This document shows positions 43,851-52,544 of a DNA stretch of 52,544 bases, one piece after another (position 1 is the first letter of the stretch; each line of letters begins with the position of its first letter). The stretch comes from an uncultured marine group I thaumarchaeote (GTDB lineage Archaea > Thermoproteota > Nitrososphaeria > Nitrososphaerales > Nitrosopumilaceae), in NCBI GenBank assembly GCA_902512865.1, contig CABXKZ010000003.1:1-52544 (forward strand), given 5' to 3'. The notes beneath the pieces were generated by a model that saw only the letters and a program-made list of their open reading frames with translations, ran no database searches and was not told where the DNA came from. Position numbers and translations under genes: made by a program.

Positions 43851-44464
43851 GTAAAATTAAGATTGGTATACTTGCAGTACAAGGAGATGTGACTGAAAAT
43901 TTTTTAGCTACTATGGCTTCTATGAGTGAATTAGGTATTGATGGAACTGTAATTCAAGTTAAAACAATAGAACAAATATCTGAACTTGATGGCCTGATAA
44001 TTCCTGGAGGTGAAAGTACTGTAATTGGTCAAATGTCTCTTGTAAACGGTGGATTAAAAAAAATTAAAGAAAAAATTGAATCTGGAATGCCAGTATTTGG
44101 TATTTGTGCCGGAATGATATTTTTATCAAAAAATTCTAAAGATAAAGTTGTAGGTAACATTGAACAGCCTCTATTAGATGTTCTAGATGTAAAAATTGAA
44201 AGAAATTCTTTTGGACGCCAAAAAGATTCCTTTGAAGCAAATATTTCAATGGAACCTGTTGGAATCTCTTCTTTTAATGGTGTGTTTATTCGTGCACCAT
44301 CTGTATCTGAAACTGGTTCTGATGTTGAGATATTAGCCAAATTTAATGAAAAAATTGTTGCAGTAAAACAAGCAAATATTCTTGCAACTGCATTCCACCC
44401 TGAACTTACAAGGGATATTTCATTACACAAATCATTTGTAAAATTAGTTGATAATCTTAATTAG
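43847..44464 (+). CDS. pdxT: Pyridoxal 5'-phosphate synthase glutaminase subunit PdxT
   Basis: This 205-residue class I glutamine amidotransferase supplies ammonia to PdxS. It has [11 protein letters not shown], the nucleophile Cys in [11 protein letters not shown] and the His/Glu pair in FHPELT. The 4-bp overlap with pdxS implies coupled translation. It ends in an 8-bp convergent overlap with valS. Confidence 0.96.
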   Translation: MSKIKIGILAVQGDVTENFLATMASMSELGIDGTVIQVKTIEQISELDGLIIPGGESTVIGQMSLVNGGLKKIKEKIESGMPVFGICAGMIFLSKNSKDKVVGNIEQPLLDVLDVKIERNSFGRQKDSFEANISMEPVGISSFNGVFIRAPSVSETGSDVEILAKFNEKIVAVKQANILATAFHPELTRDISLHKSFVKLVDNLN

Positions 44465-46778
44465 ATTCTAAATTATGCATAGCAATTAAATCTTTTTTAA
44501 ATTGACTTAATGCTTCTGGAACATCAATTTTTATTGAATCTTTTAATGAAAGTTCCTTCTGTTTCTTCTCATTCCATACTTTTGAATTAAATTCTGAAAG
44601 CAATTGTGTTATTTCTGACATATCCTCTACATTTTCCATGTCTGGTAAATTTTCTTCATGTATACTATCTTTAGAGTATAATGTTTTCCAAAGATGTTCT
44701 GTAATGAATGGTGTAATTGGTGCTAAAAGTTTCAATATTGTAGATAAAACTTTGTGTAATGTAAAAATTGCACCATTTCTTTCTTCATCTGTAAAACCAA
44801 TTCCATATGCTCTTGCTTTTGCTATCTCTATGTATTGTGCAGCAAAAATATTCCATGTAAATTCTCTAATTGCTGTAGATGGAATAAAGAAATTATATTT
44901 TGAATATCCTTCTTTACACACTGAAATTAATTTATCGAGTTCAGATAATATCCATTTGTCTGATTCATATAATTGACCAGATTTTATTACTGGAAAACTT
45001 GATAGAAATCTTGAAACATTCCATAATTTACTCAAAAATTTTCTTGTAGATTCGATTTTTTGTTCTGAGCATCTGAAGTCATAACCTTGATTTATTTCAC
45101 TTGCACTCCAAAATCTAAAAGTATCTGCACCTGATTTTTCAATCACTGGTAAAGGATCAATTGCATTACCTTTACTCTTACTCATTTTCATACCTTTTTC
45201 ATCTAATCCATAACCCATTATCCATGCTTCAGACCATGGTTTTTCTCCAGTTAATTTTTCACATCGTAATAATGTATAGTATAACCATGTTCTGACAATA
45301 TCTTTTGCTTGTGGTCTAATTGCAGTAGGATATGTTTTTTTAAAAAATTCGTTATCTCTATTGAATTTTGTAACAAATAATGGCGATACACTAGAATCCA
45401 TCCATGTGTCAAATGTTCTTTCTTCTCCTGTAAATTCACTCTTACCACATTTTTCACATTTTTCTGCTGGGCATTTATCTTTCCATGGACGATAATATTT
45501 TCCAGGTTCTGGAACAAATGGTTCTGAGCACTCATTACAATACCATATTGGTATCTCCGTACCATAGAACCTTCTTCTAGAAATTGGCCAATCAATAGAT
45601 ATGGAATCTAACCAATTCATCAAAATTTGCTTGTGCATATTTGGATAGAACTGTATTTTTTCTCCTAATTTCTTGATTTTCTCGAGTGAATCTTTCTGTT
45701 TTAGATAATATTCTTCCATGGGAACAATCTCGATTGGAATTTTACTTCTTTCAGATAATGGCGTTCTATGTGATATGTCTTCAATTTTTTCTACAAGATT
45801 CGCATTTTCCAAATCTTCAATAATTTTGGTTCTAGCCTGTTTTGGTTTCAATCCTTGATATTCTCCTGCTGTTTCTGTCATTCTACCATCAAGTCCAATT
45901 GCAATAACTTCCTCTAATTGTAATTCTCTAAACAATGCTACATCATTTTGATCACCATAACTACAAACCATTACTGCACCTGAACCAAATTCAATTTTTG
46001 CAGAATGATGTGGTGTAATTTTTACTTCGTTATTAGTAAGTGGAACAATCAACTCTTTTCCAATTAAATCTGAATATCTTTCATCATTTGGATTAACTAT
46101 GACTGTTTTACATGCACATAGTAATTCTGGTCTTGTACTTGCTATGATTATTTCTTTTTTAGTTTCTTTAGTGATAAATTTCATGTAAACAAGTTTTGTT
46201 GGAATTTCCTCATACACAATTTCAGCATCTGCAATTGTTGTACCAGAAACCCAATCATAATTATTTGGTCTTGTTGCAAGATATATTACTCCTTTTTTCC
46301 AAAGATCAATAAATGTCTCCTGTGTAAATTTTCTGTAGTCTTCTGAATCAGTTCGATAATAATTTTTAAAATCTCCACTTAATCCTAGACTTTTCATTAT
46401 CTGAATCATCTCAGCTTCTAAATCATCTAATGCATTTTTACATAACTCTAAAAATTCACCTCTTTCTGTTTCTCTCATTCGTATACCATGTTTTTTTTCA
46501 GTGTACAACTCAACCGGTAAACCATTTCTATCTATTCCAATTGGAAAATACACATTCTTTCCAGACATTCTTGCGGTTCTTGCAATCATATCTATTTGTG
46601 CATAATGTGATGCTGCTCCTATGTGCCATGGTCTTCCTGATGGATATGGTGGTGGAGTATCTATTGTATAATTTGTATCAAGTAATTGAAAATCATATAG
46701 TTTTTCTTCTTCCCATTTTTTTAAAATTGCATTTTCAAGTTTTGGGTCCCACGCTTTTTCTGCAATTTTTGGTTCCAT
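44457..46778 (-). CDS. valS: Valyl-tRNA synthetase
   Basis: This 773-residue class I synthetase has the HIGH-type motif WHIGAASHY (near residue 52), an editing domain (ASTRPELLCACKTVIVNPND), the signature PISRRRFYGTEIPIWYC, and KMSKSKGN. A zinc site with paired cysteines (CPAEKCEKCGKSEF) precedes the catalytic end. It charges tRNA-Val. A CTATAAATC box is about 25 bp upstream of the ATG. Confidence 0.96.
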   Translation of the reverse strand: MEPKIAEKAWDPKLENAILKKWEEEKLYDFQLLDTNYTIDTPPPYPSGRPWHIGAASHYAQIDMIARTARMSGKNVYFPIGIDRNGLPVELYTEKKHGIRMRETERGEFLELCKNALDDLEAEMIQIMKSLGLSGDFKNYYRTDSEDYRKFTQETFIDLWKKGVIYLATRPNNYDWVSGTTIADAEIVYEEIPTKLVYMKFITKETKKEIIIASTRPELLCACKTVIVNPNDERYSDLIGKELIVPLTNNEVKITPHHSAKIEFGSGAVMVCSYGDQNDVALFRELQLEEVIAIGLDGRMTETAGEYQGLKPKQARTKIIEDLENANLVEKIEDISHRTPLSERSKIPIEIVPMEEYYLKQKDSLEKIKKLGEKIQFYPNMHKQILMNWLDSISIDWPISRRRFYGTEIPIWYCNECSEPFVPEPGKYYRPWKDKCPAEKCEKCGKSEFTGEERTFDTWMDSSVSPLFVTKFNRDNEFFKKTYPTAIRPQAKDIVRTWLYYTLLRCEKLTGEKPWSEAWIMGYGLDEKGMKMSKSKGNAIDPLPVIEKSGADTFRFWSASEINQGYDFRCSEQKIESTRKFLSKLWNVSRFLSSFPVIKSGQLYESDKWILSELDKLISVCKEGYSKYNFFIPSTAIREFTWNIFAAQYIEIAKARAYGIGFTDEERNGAIFTLHKVLSTILKLLAPITPFITEHLWKTLYSKDSIHEENLPDMENVEDMSEITQLLSEFNSKVWNEKKQKELSLKDSIKIDVPEALSQFKKDLIAMHNLESN

Positions 46779-46827
46779 GTCTAAAATCTTGTTCTTTGTC
46801 TATAAATCTCTAAAGTGCTAAAATTAC

Positions 46828-47109
46828 CTATATCTTATCTAAAAATTTTGCAAGGTTGATATCATTTTGAGAAATTCCTCCTACGTCATGTGTCATAAGA
46901 TCAATTACGAGTTTATTGTAGACATTAAACCATTCTGGATGGTGATTCATCTTTTGAATTTCTACAACTGCTATTGTCATGAATTTCCACGCCTCATCAA
47001 AATCAACAAATTCTATCTCTTTGTGTAATTTTCCATTTAGAATTGTCCATCCATTCAATTCTTTTAGGCCATCTTCAATCTCATTATCTGAAAGTTTTAC
47101 CAATCCCAT
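46828..47109 (-). CDS. Pterin-4a-carbinolamine dehydratase
   Basis: This 93-residue PCD/DCoH protein has the active-site block MNHHPEWFNVYNKL and the end THDVGGISQNDINLAKFLD, both typical. It removes water from 4a-hydroxy-tetrahydropterin; its role in archaea without aromatic hydroxylases is unclear, possibly molybdopterin-related. The ATG at 47109 is chosen from promoter spacing; a GTG at 47124 is possible. It is divergent from the next gene and appears to share its promoter. Confidence 0.88.
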   Translation of the reverse strand: MGLVKLSDNEIEDGLKELNGWTILNGKLHKEIEFVDFDEAWKFMTIAVVEIQKMNHHPEWFNVYNKLVIDLMTHDVGGISQNDINLAKFLDKI

Positions 47110-47163
47110 GCTATGGTCTAACACATGAACAATAATAAATTATACAATCCAATTCACAAAATT
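47110..47163. promoter_or_regulatory. Bidirectional promoter between pterin dehydratase and AsnB-like genes
   Basis: A single AT block (AATAATAAATTATA, 47131-47144) lies midway between ATG 47109 and ATG 47164, about 24-28 bp from each. Overlapping ATTTATTA and AAATTATA readings could serve each direction as a TATA box for leaderless transcription. Confidence 0.5.
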
Positions 47164-47907
47164 ATGAATCAACTATTAGATGAGATACAATGTGCTATCA
47201 AAAATACTGTTTTTGATAATTCTGTTGGTGTTGCATTTTCAGGTGGTGTCGATAGTACCTTAATTGCAAAATTATTGCATGATGGTGGATATGACATACA
47301 TCTTTTGACTATTGGTTTTCATGATTCACATGATATCAATTTTGCAAAAGAAGTAAATGAAATTCTAAAATACAAACATGAAATTTTAGAAATAGATCCA
47401 GAATCTTTTCAAGAAATTAGTGAAAAAATTAATGGAATAATCAAAACAGATAACCTTTCTTGGAATGAAAATTCAATTGCATTTTATTATGTTTCAAAAT
47501 TAGCAAAGGATCTAGGAATTTCTACAGTTGTAACTGCAAATGGAATTGATGAATTATTTTGTGGTTATAATGCATATCGTGAAGCGATCGGCATTGGTGT
47601 TGATGAAGTAATGAATGTCATGAATAAGAAATTAGAAAATGAGAAGAAAATGATGATTGCAGTAAACAATGTTACCTCTAATTTCAATGTAAAAATATTA
47701 CAACCATTGTTAAATGAAGAATTTATCTCCTTTGCAAAAACTATTCCTATATCTGAAAAAATAATTGATTCTGATGATTTACAAAGGAAACATGCTATAC
47801 GTAAACTTGCTATATCTTGCGGTGTACCTGAAATATCTGCTCATAAACAAAAAAAGGCATTACAGTATGGTTCTAAAATTCACAAACAGCTTTTAAAACT
47901 TAGATAA
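47164..47907 (+). CDS. AsnB-like synthetase domain without glutaminase
   Basis: This 247-residue PP-loop protein (ATP motif FSGGVDST) is related to the C-terminal synthetase domain of asparagine synthetase B: TANGIDELFCGYNAYREA and KHAIRKLAISCGVPE fit. The N-terminal glutaminase domain is absent, so it would use free ammonia or another nucleophile. In an ammonia oxidiser this is plausible but unproven. An ATG at 47125 would add 13 residues; promoter spacing favours 47164. It overlaps purB convergently by 15 bp. Confidence 0.75.
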   Translation: MNQLLDEIQCAIKNTVFDNSVGVAFSGGVDSTLIAKLLHDGGYDIHLLTIGFHDSHDINFAKEVNEILKYKHEILEIDPESFQEISEKINGIIKTDNLSWNENSIAFYYVSKLAKDLGISTVVTANGIDELFCGYNAYREAIGIGVDEVMNVMNKKLENEKKMMIAVNNVTSNFNVKILQPLLNEEFISFAKTIPISEKIIDSDDLQRKHAIRKLAISCGVPEISAHKQKKALQYGSKIHKQLLKLR

Positions 47908-49260
47908 TTTTTTTACATCTGACTTTACATGTTTATCTACATTGTTTATGATAATTTGTGATGCACCGAGATGTTTTTCAGGAATAAAAATACCTCTGAC
48001 TTCTTTTTCTGTAAGTGATTTTGAAATAGCTTTATCTTTAATCAATGCGTCCATGTAATCCATTTTTTTGTCATGGGCTTCAAATGCAACTCTTTGTACA
48101 TCTCTATATGCTATGAATCTAGGCATACCTTTTTTGATTAATGCTTCTAGAACAAATTCTGCAAAAATTTGACCCTTTGTAATATACAAATTTTCTTGAA
48201 CTCGCTCATCATTAATTTTTAGATTACTAATTATTCTAATCATTGTTTCAATCATTTCATCAAGTAATATGGATGCCATTGGTAAAGTAAATCTCTCATT
48301 AGCTGAATTTGATAAATCTCTTTCATGCCATAATGGAATGTTTTCAAATGATGTGTTAATTTGGCTACGCAAAAGTTTTGACAATGAAGAAATTCTTTCA
48401 CTTTTTATTGGATTTCTTTTGACAGGAACTGCACTGCTACCCATTTGACCTTTTTTGAAATATTCAGATACTTCTCCAATTTCTGTTCTTTGTAGATTTC
48501 TTATCTCAATTGAAATTTTTTCTAATGTTGCTCCCAAAAGTGATAATTGAAAAATATATTCTGCATATCTTTCACGTGGAATAATTTGTGTGGTAACTTT
48601 GGCAGGAAATAACGATAATTTTTTTGCTACCAGTTCTTGAACTCTTACTGCGTCTTTACCCATCAAAGAACCAGTTCCTACAACTCCAAGTGTTTTACAA
48701 ATTAGAATTCGTTTTTTTATCTCATCTAATCGCTCTAGATGTGTTGCCATTTCTGATGCCCAATTGGCAAATTTCAAACCAAATGAAATTATACTTGCAT
48801 GTTGACCGTGTGTTCTGCCTACTGCTGGAAGTACTTTGTATTTTACGGCATTTTTTGATAATAGTAATGCGAGTTTTCCAACCTTTGGTTGAATTATTTT
48901 AATTGCATCTCTCATCTGCATGGAATTACTAGTATCTACAAGATCATTACTTGTTAATCCATAATGTATCCATGGTCTTGATTCTTTTTTGCATCTCTCT
49001 GCTAATGATTCTACTAATGCTGCAGTATCGTGATCACTTTTTGCCTCTAATTGCTTAATCCGTTTGGCGGTAATCTTTCCTGAGCGTGCGGCTCTGGCAA
49101 TATCTTTTGCAATTGACTTTGGAATTAGATTTATTTCACTTTGAGATAGTGCGGCTGCCGCTTCTATCTGCAATTGGTAATCAACTTTTTTTTGTTCTCC
49201 AAAAATCTCTAGCATCTCTTTTGTGCCGTATCTTCCACTGTCTATAGGTAAAATTGCCAC
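47893..49260 (-). CDS. purB: Adenylosuccinate lyase
   Basis: This 455-residue fumarase/aspartase superfamily protein has the signature GSSAVPVKRNPIKSERIS, the start PIDSGRYGTKEMLEIFGEQKK and the histidine block VGRTHGQHAS. It acts twice in purine synthesis (SAICAR and adenylosuccinate cleavage). The start is a GTG at 49260 with an AT box about 26 bp upstream. Confidence 0.95.
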   Translation of the reverse strand: MAILPIDSGRYGTKEMLEIFGEQKKVDYQLQIEAAAALSQSEINLIPKSIAKDIARAARSGKITAKRIKQLEAKSDHDTAALVESLAERCKKESRPWIHYGLTSNDLVDTSNSMQMRDAIKIIQPKVGKLALLLSKNAVKYKVLPAVGRTHGQHASIISFGLKFANWASEMATHLERLDEIKKRILICKTLGVVGTGSLMGKDAVRVQELVAKKLSLFPAKVTTQIIPRERYAEYIFQLSLLGATLEKISIEIRNLQRTEIGEVSEYFKKGQMGSSAVPVKRNPIKSERISSLSKLLRSQINTSFENIPLWHERDLSNSANERFTLPMASILLDEMIETMIRIISNLKINDERVQENLYITKGQIFAEFVLEALIKKGMPRFIAYRDVQRVAFEAHDKKMDYMDALIKDKAISKSLTEKEVRGIFIPEKHLGASQIIINNVDKHVKSDVKKLSKF

Positions 49261-49301
49261 TATTTGGTATAGATTTTTTACAAAAATAAACTTATGTCTA
49301 G

Positions 49302-49949
49302 TCAGAAAATGAAATTAGAATTCGAACCATCAAAGTTGATTACTGCTCCTGAGAGATATTTTATCTCTTTTTCTATTATGGATGCAACAAAATTACCAAT
49401 CTCTTGAGGTTCTCCTAATCTTTTCATTGGCAAACTATCTGCATATTCTCCTACATCACTTACCAATTCTTTTGTTCTATCTGTGTTGATTGGACCTGGA
49501 GCTATATTGATCATAGTGATATCTCTAGATGCAAATTCTTTACTCAAAATTTTAAACACACTGGAAAAAGCGGCTCTGTATGCACTTGATATGATTAATT
49601 TTGCATTTGGTTCTTTAATTACATTAGATGTAATTACAAAAACGTATCCTCCATCATTTATTGTAATTTTTTGTAGTAATGTACAAAATCCAACAAACAA
49701 TTGATTATGATATTTATTCCAATCTTCATTAGTAATTTTTTTAAATTCAATAATTGGTGGACCTCCTGTGTTTAGCACTAAGATATCTGTTACATCATTT
49801 TTTTCTGAAAATTTATTGACACTCTCTAAATCTGAAGTGTCGATCTCTGTACTTGATGCTGAAAGAACTTCCAAATCAAGTTTTTTTAATGAATCTGAAA
49901 TAGCTTTTCCAATTCCTCTACTACCTCCTAGAATGATAGCTTTTTTCAT
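49302..49949 (-). CDS. SDR family oxidoreductase with atypical active site
   Basis: This 215-residue Rossmann protein has the nucleotide motif GGSRGIG (8-14), LNTGG (NNAG-like, about 80) and INIAPGPINTDRTKE. The usual YxxxK is replaced by YRAAF (in SSAYRAAFSSVF), so the catalytic lysine is missing. A divergent SDR group with an S-N-x-x-R-A-A block in place of YxxxK looks closest. The substrate is unknown. It is divergent from rtcB across an AT-rich 58-bp spacer. Confidence 0.8.
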   Translation of the reverse strand: MKKAIILGGSRGIGKAISDSLKKLDLEVLSASSTEIDTSDLESVNKFSEKNDVTDILVLNTGGPPIIEFKKITNEDWNKYHNQLFVGFCTLLQKITINDGGYVFVITSNVIKEPNAKLIISSAYRAAFSSVFKILSKEFASRDITMINIAPGPINTDRTKELVSDVGEYADSLPMKRLGEPQEIGNFVASIIEKEIKYLSGAVINFDGSNSNFIF

Positions 49950-50007
49950 TATCTAGTAGAAATTGTTATTTAATTTAAATTGCCTGAAGAGATTTTTATC
50001 ATAGGAA

Positions 50008-51456
50008 ATGACTGATTTAAAACCAAAAAAAATTGGTGAAAATGAATATCAAATTGATGCAGATTCTTCTTTAGGAATGAAAGTACCAGTTACAATTTAT
50101 GCTGATAAAACATTATTGCAAAAAATGATGACTGATAGAACTCTAAAACAAGCTATCAATGTATCTACCTTACCTGGCATTCAGGAACACGCAGTAGTTC
50201 TACCTGATGGTCATGAAGGATACGGTTTTCCTGTTGGTGGTGTAGCTGCTATGGATGCTGAAGAAGGAATGATTAGTCCTGGTGGAGTTGGTTATGATAT
50301 TAATTGCGGTGTTAGATTGTTACGAACAAATCTCACTGAAGAACAAGTACGTCCAAAACTTGGTGAATTAGTTAATGATCTTTTCAAATCAATTCCATCC
50401 GGTGTAGGTTCAAAAGGTGCTGTGAGATTAACTCAATCTGAATTAGATGAAGTTTTAGTTACAGGGGTTTCATGGGCAATTGATAATGGATATGGAACAA
50501 CTGATGATGCAAATGTTTGTGAAGAAAATGGGCAAATAGCAAATGCTGATCCAAATAAAGTATCTGATAAAGCAAGAAAACGAGGACTTCCGCAACTAGG
50601 AAGTTTGGGATCTGGAAATCATTTTCTTGAAGTTCAACGTGTAGAAGAAATTCATGATGAAGAAGCTGCAAAACGAATGGGAATACAAGAAGGTACTATT
50701 ACTGTATTGATTCATTGTGGTTCTAGAGGATTCGGTCATCAAGTTTGTAGTGATTACCTAAGAATTTCTGAACAGGTACAAGAAAAATATGATATTCATT
50801 TGGCAGATAGAGAACTTGCATGTGTTCCAAATACCTCTGAGGAAGGTGAATCTTATAGAAAAGCAATGTTTGCAGCATTAAATTTTGCATGGAGTAATAG
50901 ACAAATGATAACTCACTGGACACGAAAATCTTTTGAAAGAGTTTTTTCACAATCTGAATCTGATTTAGATATGAAATTAGTCTACGATGTAGCACATAAC
51001 ATTGCCAAAGTTGAAAAACACAAAATTAATGGAAAACAAAAAAATCTTGTAGTACATAGAAAGGGTGCAACACGTGCTTTTCCAGCAAATATGGATGAGG
51101 TTCCTTCAAAATATAGGGATCTAGGTCAACCTGTCTTGGTTCCAGGTTCTATGGGAACTGGAAGTTGGATTCTTCTAGGTAGTGAGAATTCAATGTCTGC
51201 AAGTTTTGGTTCAACAGCTCATGGTGCTGGTAGAATGATGTCTAGGTCAAAAGCAAGACGTGATTTTACAGAATCTGAAGTCAAAAAATCTCTTAATGAT
51301 AAAGGCATTTTTATAAAATCTTTAACAAGAGATGGTGTGGTTGAAGAGACACCTCAAGCATACAAGGATGTTGATGCTGTTGTTAATGTATCTCATAATC
51401 TTGGAATCGCGACTAAAGTTGCTAAATTAGTTCCAATTGGAGTGATCAAAGGATGA
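50008..51456 (+). CDS. rtcB: RNA-splicing ligase RtcB
   Basis: This 482-residue protein has VVLPDGHEGYGFPVGGVAAM, the metal ligand Cys100 in DINCGVR, GSLGSGNHFLEVQ, IHCGSRGFGHQ, and the catalytic His in LVVHRKGATRAF. RtcB joins tRNA halves after intron removal; the window itself holds a tRNA-Leu with two probable introns. No intein is present. It overlaps the next gene by 4 bp. Confidence 0.97.
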   Translation: MTDLKPKKIGENEYQIDADSSLGMKVPVTIYADKTLLQKMMTDRTLKQAINVSTLPGIQEHAVVLPDGHEGYGFPVGGVAAMDAEEGMISPGGVGYDINCGVRLLRTNLTEEQVRPKLGELVNDLFKSIPSGVGSKGAVRLTQSELDEVLVTGVSWAIDNGYGTTDDANVCEENGQIANADPNKVSDKARKRGLPQLGSLGSGNHFLEVQRVEEIHDEEAAKRMGIQEGTITVLIHCGSRGFGHQVCSDYLRISEQVQEKYDIHLADRELACVPNTSEEGESYRKAMFAALNFAWSNRQMITHWTRKSFERVFSQSESDLDMKLVYDVAHNIAKVEKHKINGKQKNLVVHRKGATRAFPANMDEVPSKYRDLGQPVLVPGSMGTGSWILLGSENSMSASFGSTAHGAGRMMSRSKARRDFTESEVKKSLNDKGIFIKSLTRDGVVEETPQAYKDVDAVVNVSHNLGIATKVAKLVPIGVIKG

Positions 51457-51866
51457 GTGACGAAGACAAAGAATTAGAGATACTTAAGGCTAAAAGATTA
51501 GCTGAAATGCAAAAAAACCTTTCCATGCAAGATAAATTAGATGAAAATAAAAGTGAAGAAAATGAAAAACCAAAACTTTCGTTACGTGATCATGTAGTGA
51601 ATAGGTTAGGTTATCGTGGTATGGAAGTATTACAAAATGCAGAGTATCAATTTCCAAATGAATCTAAAATCATTATTGAAAAATTAGGCGAATTGATCTC
51701 ATCAGGTGATATTAATGAAACATTGGATGGTGGAAAATTACTAGTTTTATTTAGATCTGTAGGACTTTCTATTAGAATGGAAAATAAAATTAATGTTGAA
51801 AAAGATGGAAAATTTATTTCAATTGCAGATAAATTTAAAAAAACAAATAATGATGATGAATTATGA
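51453..51866 (+). CDS. Uncharacterised protein downstream of rtcB
   Basis: This 137-residue protein has a charged helical N-terminus (EDKELEILKAKRLAEMQKNL), vaguely like the start of PDCD5-family proteins. A Lys/Glu linker and a globular half follow (SLRDHVVNRLGYRGMEVLQNAEYQFP, GGKLLVLFRSVGLSIRMENKI). I cannot assign a family. A 4-bp overlap with rtcB and with the next gene indicates one transcript, so a role with RtcB is possible. Confidence 0.65.
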   Translation: MSDEDKELEILKAKRLAEMQKNLSMQDKLDENKSEENEKPKLSLRDHVVNRLGYRGMEVLQNAEYQFPNESKIIIEKLGELISSGDINETLDGGKLLVLFRSVGLSIRMENKINVEKDGKFISIADKFKKTNNDDEL

Positions 51867-52180
51867 CATATTATATTCAAATTAGTACAACTAATTGGCC
51901 TAAAGATAGACTTCTTTTTGAGGATATAATGAATACACTAGAAAAATTATGTGATGTTCAAAATGGGTATATTCTAAATGAACCTGTATCTAAATTTGGT
52001 TGGACATTTATTGATATGATATTGAAAGGAGATCTTCATATGTCTATGGAACAAGAATTTACTGAACAAGTTAACAAATCTAAAGGTTCAAAACCTGAAG
52101 AAAAGTTTGTTAATTTTCTTGTAAAATATTTAGAAAACAATAGTTGTAAAATAAAATTAAAATTACTACAGGCTAACTAA
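51863..52180 (+). CDS. Uncharacterised third gene of the rtcB operon
   Basis: This 105-residue protein starts [20 protein letters not shown] and has central helices ([18 protein letters not shown]) and a lysine-rich C-terminus ([14 protein letters not shown]). No recognised domain. It overlaps the preceding gene by 4 bp and the convergent uS11 gene by 4 bp. Confidence 0.6.
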   Translation: MTYYIQISTTNWPKDRLLFEDIMNTLEKLCDVQNGYILNEPVSKFGWTFIDMILKGDLHMSMEQEFTEQVNKSKGSKPEEKFVNFLVKYLENNSCKIKLKLLQAN

Positions 52181-52544
52181 ACTCTTCTTCCTCGTTTTCC
52201 ACCTTTTTTCCTTGTTGTATCATGTGGAATAGGTGTCACATCATCAATCTTACCAATTCTAAATCCTCCTCTTGCAAGTGCACGAATTGCTGCTTGTGCT
52301 CCTGGTCCTGGAACTCTAGAACCAACTCCGCCTACAGCACGAACTCTAATGTGTAATCCTGTGAATCCTTTCGTTTTTGCAGATTCTGATACTACGTTTG
52401 CTGCTTTCATTGCTGCAAAAGGTGATGATTCGTATCTGTCTGCATTAACATGATGACCTCCAGAACTAATTGAAACTGTTTCTGCACCGGTCAAATCAGT
52501 AATGTGGATGATAGTGTTGTTATAACTGCTAAAGATATGTGCAA
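52177..52544 (-). CDS. rps11: 30S ribosomal protein uS11, 5' end outside the window
   Basis: The visible 121 residues read [20 protein letters not shown], then the uS11 core ([44 protein letters not shown]) and the end [17 protein letters not shown]. uS11 lines the platform of the small subunit and contacts mRNA. The frame is open through the right edge, so only a few N-terminal residues are missing. Confidence 0.95.
   Translation of the reverse strand, partial: AHIFSSYNNTIIHITDLTGAETVSISSGGHHVNADRYESSPFAAMKAANVVSESAKTKGFTGLHIRVRAVGGVGSRVPGPGAQAAIRALARGGFRIGKIDDVTPIPHDTTRKKGGKRGRRV

Overview
The window comes from an AT-rich ammonia-oxidising archaeon of the Nitrososphaeria (Thaumarchaeota), most likely a marine Nitrosopumilus-type lineage. 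The evidence is a complete archaeal ammonia monooxygenase locus (amoB, amoC, amoX, amoA), unsplit RNA polymerase genes rpoB and rpoA, surface proteins ending in PEFG-CTERM sorting signals, archaeal ribosomal proteins and tRNAs, and dense coding with many leaderless genes. In most genes a TATA-like box sits about 25-28 bp upstream of the start codon. I used that spacing to choose starts.

Layout. 1-2268: 5' part of a malate dehydrogenase gene and the nickel-pincer cofactor genes larC-larE. 2265-4881: three tandem PEFG-CTERM surface proteins, two of which share an identical 123-bp 3' end. 5062-12463: rpoH-rpoB-rpoA, each overlapping the next by one base. 12495-15300: small genes, including an NTF2-like protein, a PTPS/QueD-family enzyme, a PAC2 protein and four very small zinc-type proteins. 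15300-19190: a VWA/MoxR pair and a geranylgeranyl-reductase-type flavoprotein. 19353-23820: an information-processing operon (uS15, DHH/RecJ-like, Pcc1, SerRS, eS1, COG1325 RNA-binding protein).

23916-28391 is the AMO region: two small membrane proteins that fit the recently described extra AMO subunits (AmoY/AmoZ), two uncharacterised genes, amoB, and the divergent amoC-amoX-amoA, where each gene has its own promoter. Copper-ligand patterns known from particulate methane monooxygenase are visible in AmoB and AmoC. A Dam-type adenine methylase gene follows amoA, and each amo intergenic region contains GATC.

28571-34501 is a tRNA-rich stretch: tRNA-Thr, a tRNA-Leu with two probable introns, tRNA-Ile and tRNA-Ala. 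It also holds two regulators, a 35-residue membrane protein, and two normally essential genes that look broken: coaD by an in-frame TAA and trpS by a frameshift at a G6 run. 34553-42247: pheS-pheT, a candidate structured RNA, an EVE protein, an Lrp-like RAM domain, an HExxH protein, aconitase and tRNA-Trp. 42324-52544: pdxS-pdxT, valS, pterin dehydratase, an AsnB-like synthetase domain, purB, an atypical SDR, rtcB with two small overlapping genes, and the truncated uS11 gene at the edge.

The most interesting points are the AMO locus with its candidate extra subunits and tandem palindrome before amoA, divergent leaderless gene pairs that appear to share one TATA element, the PEFG tail homogenisation, the two-intron tRNA-Leu, the broken trpS/coaD pair, and a candidate RNA after pheT.
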